Under the pieces are notes generated by a model that had not been told where the DNA came from, searched no databases, and saw only the letters and a program-made list of their open reading frames with translations. A DNA stretch of 64,000 nt, taken from Acidovorax sp. HDW3 (lineage in GTDB: Bacteria > Pseudomonadota > Gammaproteobacteria > Burkholderiales > Burkholderiaceae_C). The position numbers and the translations under genes were made by a program. Positions 26,878-35,926 of the stretch are shown here, one piece after another (the first letter of the stretch is position 1; each line of letters begins with the position of its first letter). The DNA is taken from assembly GCF_011303755.1 (NCBI RefSeq), contig NZ_CP049885.1, forward strand, positions 3,008,001-3,072,000, in the 5' to 3' direction.

Positions 26878-27801
26878 ATGACTAATATGAGCAGCTACGA
26901 CCCCGCCGCCCTCGAATGCCTGGCCGCCATCGTCGAAGAAGGCGGTTTTGAGCGCGCCGCGCAGCGCCTGCACATCACGCAGTCGGCCGTCTCGCAGCGC
27001 CTGCGCGCGCTCGAATCACAGGTGGGTTCGGTGCTCATCGTGCGCAGCCGCCCGCTCAAGGCAACGCCGGCGGGGCAGCTGCTGCTCAAGCACTGCCAGC
27101 AACTGCGCCTGCTGCGCGCCGACCTCGAACGCGACCTGCGCGACCTGACCCCGGGCAGTGCCGGCGGCCTGCGCGAGGACGAGCGCATTGCCTTGGCCAT
27201 CAACGCCGACAGCATCGCCACCTGGGCGCCCGACGCCCTGCAGCCGCTGGTGCAGGACGGCCTGCCGCTGGAGGTGATTGCCGACGACCAGGACTTCACG
27301 CCCGAATGGCTGCGCTCGGGCCAGGTGCTCGGCTGCGTGACGACGCTGGCGCAGGCGCTGCGCGGCTGCAAGGTGCTGCCGCTGGGCGCCATGCGCTACG
27401 TCGCCGTGGCCGCGCCCGACTACGCCCAGGCGCATCTGCCGCAGGGGCTGACGGCGCACAACTTTCACCGTGTGCCGTTTCTCTCCTACAACCGCAAAGA
27501 CGACATGCAGGCGGAGTTTGTCGCCCGCTGCTTTGGCCTGCCGCGCGTGGCGCTGGGCCACATCTACCTGCCCAGCTCCGAAGGCCAGGTGCGCGCCGTG
27601 CGCGCCGGCTGGGGCGTGGGCGTGGTGCCCGAGCTGCTGGCGCGCAGCGCGCTGGCGCAGGGCGAATTGGTCAACCTGGCACCCGCTTTTGCGCTGCCGA
27701 TTGCGCTTTACTGGCATTGCTGGAACCTGCAATCGGCGCTGCTCGACGCCCTCACCGGCGCCCTCACCGCGCACGCCGCGCAGGTGCTGGACGCGGCCTG
27801 A
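26878..27801 (+). CDS. argP: LysR-family regulator, ArgP (IciA)-like
   Basis: A 307-residue regulator. The winged helix-turn-helix at about 10-65 (GGFERAAQRLHITQSAVSQRLRALE) is followed by a LysR effector domain. Length and motifs such as FLSYNRKDDMQ and the SEGQVRAVRAGWGVGVVPE segment suit the ArgP group, which senses lysine and arginine and controls exporters and metabolic genes. Here it diverges from dadA, so dadA is a probable target and the effector may be a basic or D-amino acid. The first ATG (26878) is used; ATG 26887 is possible. Confidence 0.78.
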   Translation: MTNMSSYDPAALECLAAIVEEGGFERAAQRLHITQSAVSQRLRALESQVGSVLIVRSRPLKATPAGQLLLKHCQQLRLLRADLERDLRDLTPGSAGGLREDERIALAINADSIATWAPDALQPLVQDGLPLEVIADDQDFTPEWLRSGQVLGCVTTLAQALRGCKVLPLGAMRYVAVAAPDYAQAHLPQGLTAHNFHRVPFLSYNRKDDMQAEFVARCFGLPRVALGHIYLPSSEGQVRAVRAGWGVGVVPELLARSALAQGELVNLAPAFALPIALYWHCWNLQSALLDALTGALTAHAAQVLDAA

Positions 27802-28224
27802 TCAGCGCACCAGCAGCACCGGCACCTGGCAGCTGGCCAACACCTGGGTGCTGACCGAGCCCATGACCAGCTTGCCGAGCGCGCCGTGGCCTTGCGTGCC
27901 CATGACGATGAGGTCGAACTCGCCCTCGGTGGCCACCTTGGCAATGGTCTCGCCAGCGGCGCCGACCTTGATCTGCGGCGTGAACTGCACCTTGTGGCGC
28001 TCCAGGTACTTGGACACCGGCGCCAGCACCTTCTCGCCCTGCTCGGCGTAGTACTGCTCCACCACCGCCTTGCCCAGGGCGGCGCGCGCGCGCGGAGGCA
28101 GGGGCGACTGCACCGTCAGGGCGGTGAACTGGTGCGTGCCAGCGATCAGCTCCTCGTGCGTACTCAGGTAGGCGAGCATTTTTTTGGTGTACGGGCTGCC
28201 GTCGATGGCCAGAAGGATTTTCAT
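27802..28224 (-). CDS. Universal stress protein (UspA family)
   Basis: A 140-residue single-domain protein: MKILLAIDGSPYTKKML at the N-terminus and VMGTQGHGALGKLVMGSVSTQV near the C-terminus, the G-x2-G-x9-G-S/T ATP-binding motif. It is a stress-protection protein with unknown partners. Its stop abuts the stop of the convergent LysR gene. Confidence 0.92.
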   Translation of the reverse strand: MKILLAIDGSPYTKKMLAYLSTHEELIAGTHQFTALTVQSPLPPRARAALGKAVVEQYYAEQGEKVLAPVSKYLERHKVQFTPQIKVGAAGETIAKVATEGEFDLIVMGTQGHGALGKLVMGSVSTQVLASCQVPVLLVR

Positions 28225-28294
28225 GCGTCAACTCCTCGGATGGTGATGACGCCATGGTAGCCGCACCCATACCGCCCTCGCGCCAGAGCCGGGG

Positions 28295-29122
28295 TCAGAT
28301 GCTCAGGCATTGCGTGGCATCAAAGCCCGCCTGTTCGCCCTTGCGCGCATAGCCCAGCGGGTTGGCCACCACACGGCAACCCTGGGCCTGGTAGTCGATG
28401 GCGGTGTGGAGATGGCCGTGCAGCCACAGCTGCGCCTGCGCCAGCAGCGCATCGAGGGCGTTGCAAAAGCCGGCCGTGCCCGGCACCAGGCCGTAGCGCG
28501 GGTCGGCGCTGGCCAGGCTGGGGGCAAAGTGCGTCACCACCACCGTCGGCCCGGCAAAGGGCTGGGCCAGGGCGGCGCGCAGCCAGTCCTGGCACTGCAG
28601 CGCCTGGGCGCGCACCTCGGGCGCCAAAAAAGGCAGGCCGTTGCGCGTGCCGCCGGTTTTGCGCAGGTAGTAGTTGGCGGCGCGAAAGGCTTTCTCGCGC
28701 TGCGCCTGCTGCTGCTCGGGGCGCTGCAGGCCCCGGTGCTGCGCCAGGGCGTCAAAGTCGCTCCACAGCGTGGTGCCGATGAAGCGCACGCCCTGCAGCA
28801 CCAGCTCCTGCCGCTCCAGCCAGTGGATGCCCAGGCGCTGGCACACGGCCTGCAGGCGTGCGTGCGCGGCGTCGAAGTCCTGCGCGTCGTACTCGTGGTT
28901 GCCGGGCACGAACAGCACCGGCGTCGGCCAGCCGGCACCGCCGGCGCCCGGCGGCAGCGGCGAGAAGCGCGCCAGGCCAAAGTCCTCATCGGCCAGGAGC
29001 GAGCCGGCCTGGTAGGAGCCGATGTCGCCGGCCAGCACCAGCACGTCGGCGCCCGGCGCCGGCTGGGGTTGGAACTGCGGGTGCACCTCCAGGTGCAGAT
29101 CGGACAGGAGCTGTATCTTCAT
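28295..29122 (-). CDS. Calcineurin-like metallophosphoesterase
   Basis: A 275-residue protein with the complete family metal-binding signature: LSDLHLE (residues 6-12), AGDIG (31-35), PGNHEYD near residue 72, THFAPS near 192 and GHLHTAID near 232. These residues bind two metal ions for phosphoester hydrolysis. The substrate is unknown. The start ATG 29122 overlaps by four bases the stop of the upstream MFS gene, so the two are co-expressed. A GGGGTCAG half-repeat touches its stop. Confidence 0.9.
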   Translation of the reverse strand: MKIQLLSDLHLEVHPQFQPQPAPGADVLVLAGDIGSYQAGSLLADEDFGLARFSPLPPGAGGAGWPTPVLFVPGNHEYDAQDFDAAHARLQAVCQRLGIHWLERQELVLQGVRFIGTTLWSDFDALAQHRGLQRPEQQQAQREKAFRAANYYLRKTGGTRNGLPFLAPEVRAQALQCQDWLRAALAQPFAGPTVVVTHFAPSLASADPRYGLVPGTAGFCNALDALLAQAQLWLHGHLHTAIDYQAQGCRVVANPLGYARKGEQAGFDATQCLSI

Positions 29123-30372
29123 GCCGCCGCCCCGGTTGCGCGGCGCGCGGCCACGCCCAGGCCCACCAGGGCCGCGCTGGCCACGCTCAACACCAGCGCC
29201 AGCGCCGCGCCGTAGAACACGCCGGCGGTCGCACCGGCATCGAGCAGGGCGCCAAACACCGGCGCGGCCACGCTAAAGCCCAAATCCAGCCCCGAATACA
29301 CCGTGCCATACACGCGCCCGGTGGCCCCGGGTGGCGCCGCGCGCTTGATGAGCATGTCGCGCGAGGGCCCGGCAATGCCGATGCCGGCGCCGGCGAGCAC
29401 CGTCAGCCCCAGGACCAGCGGCCCCGGCAGCCCTCCCAGGCCCACGAGCAGCAGCAGCGCCGCCGAGGCCAGCAGGCACAGGGCAATGATTTTTTCCAGC
29501 CGCTGCACACGCACCACCAAAAACCCACCCAGCACCATGCCCGCCGCGCCGCACAGCATGTAGCCGGTGACGACCAGCGCCGTCTGCGCCAGCGGCACGG
29601 CGTACAGCTGGTGCAGCGCCGGGCCGGCAAAACTCTGGATGGCGCTGAGCGAGCAGGTGCTCCAGAAGAAAAACGAAAAGCACAGCCAGACCGAGGGCAG
29701 GCGCAAAAACGCCAGCGGGTGCTCGGGCCGGCCATCCTGCTGGGCCGGCTGCGCGGCGGCCTGCGCCGCTGGCAGGCCCTGGCGGTCGTCGAGCGCCGCA
29801 CGCTGCCACCACAGCAGCAGCAGCACGGCCAGCGCCAGCAGCGCCCCGCCCAGGCAGGCCAGGCGCCAGGAGCCGGTGGCGGCAGTGAGCCCGGCCATGA
29901 ACACCGGCGCCAGCGCCCAGCCCAGGTTGCCCGAGATGCCGTGCACGGAAAAGCCATGGCCCAGGCGCTGCGGGGCGATGCGGTGGTTCAAGATGGTGAA
30001 GTCCGCCGGGTGGAACGGCGCGTTGCCCAGCCCCGCCAGCGCCGCCGCCAGCACCAGACCGGTGTAGCCGCTGGCGCTGCTGGCGGCCAGGCCGGCGAGC
30101 ACGAAGCAGCCCAGGGCACCCAGCAGCACCGGGCGCGCACCGACGCGATCGACGATGAAGCCCGCCAGCATCTGGCCGACGCCGGAGATGACGAAGAACA
30201 CCGTCAGCAGCAGCCCCAGCTCGGCGTAGCTGTAGCCAAACTCGGCGATCAAAAACGGGAACAGCGGCGGCAGCAGCAGGTGAAAGAAGTGCGAGGAGCC
30301 ATGGGCCAGGCCGACGAGGGCGATGGTGCGTGCGTCCTCACGCCAACGGGCATCGGGGGTGGGGGAATTCAT
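29119..30372 (-). CDS. MFS transporter, fosmidomycin-resistance (Fsr)-like
   Basis: A 417-residue protein with 12 predicted membrane segments, start ATG 30372. The loop FIVDRVGARPVLLGAL (MFS loop 2-3 signature) and AGLGNAPFHPADFTILN resemble the Fsr subgroup of drug exporters. The substrate is unknown. It overlaps the phosphoesterase gene by ATGA. Confidence 0.88.
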   Translation of the reverse strand: MNSPTPDARWREDARTIALVGLAHGSSHFFHLLLPPLFPFLIAEFGYSYAELGLLLTVFFVISGVGQMLAGFIVDRVGARPVLLGALGCFVLAGLAASSASGYTGLVLAAALAGLGNAPFHPADFTILNHRIAPQRLGHGFSVHGISGNLGWALAPVFMAGLTAATGSWRLACLGGALLALAVLLLLWWQRAALDDRQGLPAAQAAAQPAQQDGRPEHPLAFLRLPSVWLCFSFFFWSTCSLSAIQSFAGPALHQLYAVPLAQTALVVTGYMLCGAAGMVLGGFLVVRVQRLEKIIALCLLASAALLLLVGLGGLPGPLVLGLTVLAGAGIGIAGPSRDMLIKRAAPPGATGRVYGTVYSGLDLGFSVAAPVFGALLDAGATAGVFYGAALALVLSVASAALVGLGVAARRATGAAA

Positions 30373-30431
30373 TGGTGTGCATGGTATCTGCAACGCCGCC
30401 GCCGGGCTGCAATCATGGTCAGAACAGGCTC

Positions 30432-30478
30432 TAGGGCATGTCTATCAAGCGCTAGTAGCTATTTTTTTGATAGCATCA
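30432..30478. repeat. Interspersed repeat copy
   Basis: TCTATCAAGCGCTAGTAGCT followed by a T-run and GATAGCATCA; it reaches the TGA stop of the secreted hydrolase (30476-30478). Confidence 0.65.
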
Positions 30479-31432
30479 AGGGCAGTCGATCTGCCCCTGT
30501 GTGCGCGCTGCCTGCTCCAGCAGGGCCCAGACCTGGGGCAAGCCGTCCTGCCCTGGCGCCGGGCCTTGCAGGCCGTGGTCGGCGCCGGCCAGGCGCAGGG
30601 CGCAGTACGGCGCGCTGCGCTGGCGGGTGCGGGCGGCAAAACGTTGGTAGGCGGCCTCGGGCACCAGGGCGTCGGCCCCGCCCCACACCTGCAGCAGCGG
30701 CCAGGGGCCATCGCGCAGCGGCTGCGCCAGGCGCCACTGCCACAGGTCGCGCCAGTAGCGCAGGCTGCGCCCTTGCACGACGGTGTGGTCCGGCGCCTCC
30801 CCGGCCTGGGCCCGCGCCAGCGCCTGCCAGGCCGCCTGCTGGCCCAGGCGCGCGGCCTGCAGGGCGCCGGCTTCTTGCGGATCGAGGCCGCTGGCGCCAA
30901 TCAACACCAGCCCGGCCAGGTGCGGCAGCTGCGGCGCCAGGTCAGCGAGCAGCTCCGCGCCTTCGGAAATGCCCAGCAGCCAGGTCGGCAGCGCTGGCTG
31001 CTGCGCCAGCCAGGCGGTGAGCGCCTGCTGCGCCGCCGCCCGCCAGGCCGAGAGCGCATCGCGCTGCACGAAGTCCGGCGGGCAGTCGGCCGCTGGCGTG
31101 CGCGCCCAGGGATCGACGCCGGGCTTGTGCAGCACCAGCAGCTGCGCGTGCTGCAGGCCGGCAAAGTAGCGCGGCGCAAAAGTGCCCATGCCGGCGCAGC
31201 CCGAGCCGGGGATGGCAATGACGCGGTAGCGCAGCGGCGCCAGCACCGGCGCGCGTTCAAGGGCCAGCAGCTGCGCGCCGCCGGGCGCGGGCAGCGGCTG
31301 CAGCATCCAGCCCGGCGCCATGGCCGGCTGCGCCTGCGCCGCCGGGCCCCATAAGGCCCCCCAACAGGCGCAAAAAAAAGCGCAAAAAAAGGCCAGCACG
31401 CGGCTGGCCTGGTGCCATCGGCAATGGCGCAT
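30476..31432 (-). CDS. Secreted alpha/beta-hydrolase-like protein
   Basis: A 318-residue protein, start ATG 31432 (a GTG four codons earlier is possible). An N-terminal signal peptide ends near GPAAQAQPA. The hydrolase fold shows nucleophile elbow GISEGAE, an acidic residue in VWGGADALVPE, and His in AGADHGLQGP. The substrate is unknown. Last gene of the envelope cluster that contains lpoB; 24 bases separate it from the CsgG-like gene. Confidence 0.78.
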   Translation of the reverse strand: MRHCRWHQASRVLAFFCAFFCACWGALWGPAAQAQPAMAPGWMLQPLPAPGGAQLLALERAPVLAPLRYRVIAIPGSGCAGMGTFAPRYFAGLQHAQLLVLHKPGVDPWARTPAADCPPDFVQRDALSAWRAAAQQALTAWLAQQPALPTWLLGISEGAELLADLAPQLPHLAGLVLIGASGLDPQEAGALQAARLGQQAAWQALARAQAGEAPDHTVVQGRSLRYWRDLWQWRLAQPLRDGPWPLLQVWGGADALVPEAAYQRFAARTRQRSAPYCALRLAGADHGLQGPAPGQDGLPQVWALLEQAARTQGQIDCP

Positions 31433-31456
31433 CAACAAGATCACCGGGTCATGCGA

Positions 31457-32413
31457 TCACTTGAGGATCAGCACCTGCTCGGGCTGCGGCTGGGGCTGCT
31501 GCACCGGCATGGGCTGGCCGTGGATGTGGCCGCCCGCGCCCTCGGGGCGCACGCCCCGGGCCAGGTTGGGGTCGCTCAGGCCGAGCTGCTGCGTCAGCTG
31601 CTGGTACACGTCTTGCGCCAGCGAGAGCGAGGTCTCGCGCATGACCTTGGCGCGGTTGGGCGGCGCGATGTCGCCGCGCACCGACAGGATCTTGGTGTCG
31701 TTGCCCTGGCCCTGGGCCGAGAACGCTGCCTTGATCTCAAAGGTCTTGGTGTTGATGAGCGAGAAGTCGGCCAGCAGCTGCAGGCCGTACTGGCGCGTGG
31801 CGCTGCTGCTGCCTTGCAGCGGCGAGAGCGCATCGGTGAAGTCGATGGAGCTGACGGAGCCAAAGAGCACGTAGTCGGCGCCGTTGAACTCGCCCTTCTT
31901 GATGCGCGCGATGACGTCGGTCACCGAGGGCTGCTTGCGCGGCGTGTGCATACGCCCGCTTTGCACCTGGTTGAGCACCTGCTCGGCCTTGCTCGCCTGC
32001 GGCGCGCCGGCGTCAAACTCCTTGCCCTGCACCAGACGGAAGAAGGTGCCCTGCAGGATGGCGCCCTTGATGTCGTTGGTGTAGCCAGAGAGGTCGCGCT
32101 GCTCGATGTAGCTGTAGCGCCCGGACACATAGGTGCCGCTGGCCTGCTCGCTCGCCTGCATGGACTGCTGGCCCGAGGCCGAGTGCGAGCCGCCATACAT
32201 GCTGTGGCTGCCGCCGCTGCTATGGCTGCCCTGCGCGCTCATCTGGCTGCTGCGCTGGTACTGGCCGACTTCAAAGTATTCCGACACCTGCTGCGCGTAC
32301 GCCAGGTTGGTGACGGCGATGCGCGGCGCGGCGCCGGCTTGCTGCGCCTGCGCGCCGGCGCCCCATGCCAGGGCAGTGGCGGCGAGCAGGGCGAGGGTGG
32401 TTCTGCGTTGCAT
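31457..32413 (-). CDS. Periplasmic CsgG/LpoB-like protein
   Basis: A 318-residue protein, start ATG 32413. The signal peptide ends AGAQAQQ. The core (RIAVTNLAYAQQVSEYFEVG, then DYVLFGSVSSIDFTD, then LQLLADFSLINTKTFEIKAA) has the look of the CsgG/LpoB fold. A Ser/Gly/His/Met-rich low-complexity stretch lies at about residues 54-90, and the C-terminus is Pro/Gln-rich. It lies 17 bases downstream of lpoB in the same operon, so it is probably an outer-membrane or periplasmic partner of the same system. Exact function unknown. Confidence 0.72.
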   Translation of the reverse strand: MQRRTTLALLAATALAWGAGAQAQQAGAAPRIAVTNLAYAQQVSEYFEVGQYQRSSQMSAQGSHSSGGSHSMYGGSHSASGQQSMQASEQASGTYVSGRYSYIEQRDLSGYTNDIKGAILQGTFFRLVQGKEFDAGAPQASKAEQVLNQVQSGRMHTPRKQPSVTDVIARIKKGEFNGADYVLFGSVSSIDFTDALSPLQGSSSATRQYGLQLLADFSLINTKTFEIKAAFSAQGQGNDTKILSVRGDIAPPNRAKVMRETSLSLAQDVYQQLTQQLGLSDPNLARGVRPEGAGGHIHGQPMPVQQPQPQPEQVLILK

Positions 32414-32430
32414 AAAACGGCTCCCGGGGG

Positions 32431-33042
32431 TCAGCGTTTGCTGGTCTTGCGGATTTCTTTTTCGTCCTGCCATTCGATGGTGCCCTCTTGCACGTCGAAC
32501 AGCTTGAGCGTGAACTTGTAGAACACGTCCTTGGTGCTGCTGCTTTGCTTGACGATGCTGGTGAGCTCGCCTTCGAGCTGGTACTTGGCCGCCGTCATCT
32601 GGCCGACCTTGGCGGTGGTGTTCTGCTTGTACAGGCCGCTTTGGTTCTGGCGCTGCAGCTCATCGACGCCCTGCTGCATCTCGTTGATCGAGCGCGTGAA
32701 GCGCACCTTGCCGGACTTGACCAGGGTGGTCTGGATCGAGTTCATGACGTTGGTGGTGTCGATGTACTCGCTGGTCTTGTTCTTCACGCCGGCGATGGTC
32801 ACCGTCGGGCGGCCCTGGAAGATGCCGGTTTCGAGCAAGCTGCCGGTCATCTTCTCGGCAATCATCTGCAGGTCGGTGGAGCCGAATTCGTTGGTCACGA
32901 GCTCGACTGCCTTGGCATCGCCGTAGTCCACCTGGCGGTCAAAACGCACCACGGGGGAAGACAGGTTGGTACAGGCCGTCAGGGCCAGGGTGCCAGCGGC
33001 CAGGGCCAAAGCCAGGGCGCGGCGCACAGCGGTGGTTTGCAT
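32431..33042 (-). CDS. lpoB: Penicillin-binding protein activator LpoB
   Basis: A 203-residue lipoprotein, start ATG 33042, lipobox LALTAC with Cys24. The mature part contains DLQMIAEKMTGSLLETGIFQG, VNKTSEYIDT-like sequence (VKNKTSEYIDTTNVMNSIQ) and the C-terminal beta-rich part KYQLEGELTSIVKQ. In E. coli LpoB reaches from the outer membrane to activate PBP1B during peptidoglycan synthesis. The ycfL-like gene just upstream reproduces the E. coli ycfL-lpoB order. Confidence 0.88.
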   Translation of the reverse strand: MQTTAVRRALALALAAGTLALTACTNLSSPVVRFDRQVDYGDAKAVELVTNEFGSTDLQMIAEKMTGSLLETGIFQGRPTVTIAGVKNKTSEYIDTTNVMNSIQTTLVKSGKVRFTRSINEMQQGVDELQRQNQSGLYKQNTTAKVGQMTAAKYQLEGELTSIVKQSSSTKDVFYKFTLKLFDVQEGTIEWQDEKEIRKTSKR

Positions 33043-33082
33043 GGTGTGCTCTCTCTCTTTCTCTTGCGGGGGGCGCTGCGGA

Positions 33083-33478
33083 TCAGCGCGATTCAACGTT
33101 CATTTCCAGGCGCAGATCCACGGCAGCGCCGCTGGGCGCCACGCTCTTGACGGTCTGCTCGCCCAGGCCAAGCACGCGCAGCTGCTTCCAGGATTCGCCA
33201 TCGCCGACCTGGTTGCCGACGCTGTCGAGCCACTTGAAGCGGTAAAACACCGTGCGGTCGGTGCGGCCGACGTTGCTCAGGTCGGCCTGCACCACCAGGA
33301 TGTCGTTCTTGCGCACCAGGCGCATTTCGCGCACGGCGATGCCATTGGCCTCGCCGCGCAGCGCCACCTTGGCGGCGACCGCCGGCGGCGTGGCCGGATC
33401 GTGCTGCGCCAGGGCCGGGGCGGCAGCCAGGGCGCAGGCCGCCATCAGGCCGGCGGCAAGCAGGGGACGAAAGTTCAT
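33083..33478 (-). CDS. ycfL: YcfL family protein (DUF1425)
   Basis: A 131-residue periplasmic protein with signal peptide (ACALAAAPALAQ). The mature part, MRLVRKNDILVVQADLSNVG ... VFYRFKWLDSVGNQV, is the YcfL domain. Gene neighbourhood (next to lpoB) is the same as in E. coli. It is presumed to help the LpoB pathway at the envelope; the mechanism is unknown. Confidence 0.85.
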   Translation of the reverse strand: MNFRPLLAAGLMAACALAAAPALAQHDPATPPAVAAKVALRGEANGIAVREMRLVRKNDILVVQADLSNVGRTDRTVFYRFKWLDSVGNQVGDGESWKQLRVLGLGEQTVKSVAPSGAAVDLRLEMNVESR

Positions 33479-33506
33479 CTAAACGCTCCTCGGATCAAAT
33501 CACGGT

Positions 33507-35015
33507 TTACTGTGCAGCCGGGGCCGTCTGGGCCTTGGCCGCCTTGGCAGACTTGGCGCCCTTGGCCGGGCGCGCGGCCGGCTTGGCCTCGCTGTCCTTG
33601 GCCGACGCCGGCGCCACTGCCGGCGCGGGGGCGAGCTGACCCATCACGGCCACCTGGCCGACGAGCACGCGGTCGCCATACAGGCGCAGCGGCACCAGGG
33701 CGTACTGGCCGTCGATGGTGATGGGCGCCTGGATTTGCTTGCCGTCGATGCTGATCTGGTGCTCGCCCGGCGGCAGGTAGCCGCGCGCAATATAGATGCG
33801 CCCGGGCAACATGCGCCACATGCGGTCGTCGGCCTGCTCGGTGGCGACCGAGGCCACGGCGCCGATGACAGCACCCAAAATGCCGGCGTTCTTTTGCAGC
33901 TGGTCCTGCACCACGCCCTTGACCACGGCGCGGGTCACGCCGCGCAGCACCATGCCGGGCATTTCGTCCTTGAGCGCACGGCGCGCCATGACGTTGACGT
34001 CCACCACGCGTTCGAGCTTGAAGTTCTGCTCCGCTGCCGACAGCTGCGTCAGCAGCGCATCTTTGGACGGCTCGATGATGGGGTAGGAGATGCTGGCCGT
34101 AACCACGCCATTGCCCGTGGGCACGGGCAGGGTGAAGGCCTTGGGCTTGCGCGCCGGGGCATCGCCCGCTTCCACCAGGAACAGCACGTCGGTCATGCGC
34201 TGCTTGCGCTTCCAGGTGAAGCTGCTGCGCTTGTCCAGGCCGCCCAGCCCTTCTTCGAGCACCGGGGTGTCGGGCTTGAGCTCGATGGCCTTGCGATAGC
34301 CGGGCGCGGCCAGGCCCGATTCATTCATCACTTCGTACAAAAAGCCCGAGAGGTAATGGCTCAGGGCGTTGGAATAACCGTTTTTCAGCGCCAGCACTTC
34401 GGGGTCGTTCAGGGTTTCAACCGGGTAGCCGTTGATTTCCTTGCCGCCCTTGGCGGCGCCCTTCGATTGCGCTTCTTCTTCAGCGGCGACCAATTCCTTG
34501 GCGCGGAATTCGGCAATCACGGCCTCGCGCTCATGCGTGCGCTTAATCTCGACGCGGGCATTTTCCAAATCGCCCAGCGCCACGCGGTTGAGCGCCAGGC
34601 GCGTGGTCAGAAAGACTTTTTCATAATCCTGGCCCTCATAACCCTTGAGGCGCTCGCTGATCAAGGCCGCGCCGGCCATGCCCATGAGCTTGCTCGGGTC
34701 GGTCTTGGCCTTGTCTTCCCACTCCTTGACGCGCTCGTCGGCCACCAGGAAAGAGCCGTTGCTGTCTTCGTAGCGGTTGTCCAGGCGCAGCAGCTCACCG
34801 CGTTCGAGGTTGTAGAGCAGCGCCTTCTTGTCGTCCTCGGAGGTGGCCGTGGCATCGAGGCGCGCCAGGGCGGCAGGGATGCCTTCGGCGCGGCTCGATG
34901 TCTGCACTTCGGTGGCGAGTTTGTCGTGGCTTTGCATACTGGCGCAGCCGGCCAGGAAAGCACTCAGCGCCAGGGCGCTGAGCAAGCGCGGGCGCAAGAC
35001 GGAAATGCGGTGCAT
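33507..35015 (-). CDS. COG3014-family lipoprotein
   Basis: A 502-residue protein, start ATG 35015, lipobox LAGC with Cys24. The first half is TPR-like helical (ALLYNLERGELLRL, LSGFLYEVMNESGLAAPGY); the second half contains ILGAVIGAVASVATEQADDR and a beta-rich segment, ending in an Ala/Lys-rich tail. Members of this family are often encoded beside lpoB and ycfL. It heads the operon of five envelope genes. Molecular role unknown. Confidence 0.82.
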   Translation of the reverse strand: MHRISVLRPRLLSALALSAFLAGCASMQSHDKLATEVQTSSRAEGIPAALARLDATATSEDDKKALLYNLERGELLRLDNRYEDSNGSFLVADERVKEWEDKAKTDPSKLMGMAGAALISERLKGYEGQDYEKVFLTTRLALNRVALGDLENARVEIKRTHEREAVIAEFRAKELVAAEEEAQSKGAAKGGKEINGYPVETLNDPEVLALKNGYSNALSHYLSGFLYEVMNESGLAAPGYRKAIELKPDTPVLEEGLGGLDKRSSFTWKRKQRMTDVLFLVEAGDAPARKPKAFTLPVPTGNGVVTASISYPIIEPSKDALLTQLSAAEQNFKLERVVDVNVMARRALKDEMPGMVLRGVTRAVVKGVVQDQLQKNAGILGAVIGAVASVATEQADDRMWRMLPGRIYIARGYLPPGEHQISIDGKQIQAPITIDGQYALVPLRLYGDRVLVGQVAVMGQLAPAPAVAPASAKDSEAKPAARPAKGAKSAKAAKAQTAPAAQ

Positions 35016-35189
35016 GGGTGTGTCTCTCTCTTTTCCAGGTGATATCAGGAACCAACCTGGCGCCTCCACTCAACCTTCGGCTCTTTTGCAGTCCATGCTG
35101 TGGCCTGTGTCGATATAGGGTGTGCCAGCCTCAAAAACCGGGGCTAAATGTACCAAAACCCCTTGTGGTTTTTACTGACCCGGCAGTTT

Positions 35190-35912
35190 TTAATCTGCCA
35201 GCGGCAAGCGGTAAATCCACAGGGGCCGGCCATCGCGGCCCACGGTCTGCGCGCTCGCTGGGGTATCGGGCAGGGCAAATTCCAAACTCACCAAATAACT
35301 ACCGGGCGCCATTTCCCCGCACTTAATGCGCACGCGCGACATGCTCTCCGGGCGCTGGAACACGTACACCAACTGGTAAGCGCTCCAGTCGGCGGCCCAG
35401 ATATCGCCCCGGCGCACCCGGGCCCAGGGGCAGCGCAGCGCGCACAGGCCGGCCAGCGGCCAGCTCCACTCCAGGCCCTCGATCTGCGCCTGCGGGTAAG
35501 CCGCGCGCAGCGCCCGCAGGCCGTGGCCCAGGCCGCAGCCGGCATCGAGCACACGCGCGCCAGCAGCGAGCGGCGCCGCCGCTGCCAGGCCCTGCAGGGC
35601 ACCTTCCGGCGTGGGAAACAGCGGCGCATCGCGCCAGGCGTTGAGCGGGTACACCGCCAGCAAGGCCAACAAGGCCAGCAGCCAGGCCCAGGCCGGCAAG
35701 GCCACCGCGCCCGACAGCAGCAGCGCCAGCGGAAAGCCTGCAGCAATGAACACGCGCCGCCACCAGCGCGCACCCGCCAGGCTGGCGAGCGTGCCCAGCA
35801 GACAGGCGGCGAGCAGCGCCGGCCCCTGGCCCCAACGCGGCTGCAGCAGGGCAAACAAGACCCAGCACAGCCCCCAGGCCAGGAGCGCGGGCAAGGGCCA
35901 GGGCAGGCGCAT
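35190..35912 (-). CDS. Membrane-anchored class I SAM-dependent methyltransferase
   Basis: A 240-residue protein with three or four N-terminal hydrophobic segments (to about residue 90) and a methyltransferase domain whose motif I is RVLDAGCGLGHGL at about 120-132, followed by acidic EGLEWSW. Its substrate is unknown. It starts 14 bases after parB on the same strand, so it may be co-transcribed with parB. Confidence 0.82.
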   Translation of the reverse strand: MRLPWPLPALLAWGLCWVLFALLQPRWGQGPALLAACLLGTLASLAGARWWRRVFIAAGFPLALLLSGAVALPAWAWLLALLALLAVYPLNAWRDAPLFPTPEGALQGLAAAAPLAAGARVLDAGCGLGHGLRALRAAYPQAQIEGLEWSWPLAGLCALRCPWARVRRGDIWAADWSAYQLVYVFQRPESMSRVRIKCGEMAPGSYLVSLEFALPDTPASAQTVGRDGRPLWIYRLPLAD

Positions 35913-35926
35913 GGGGTGCCAACGCC

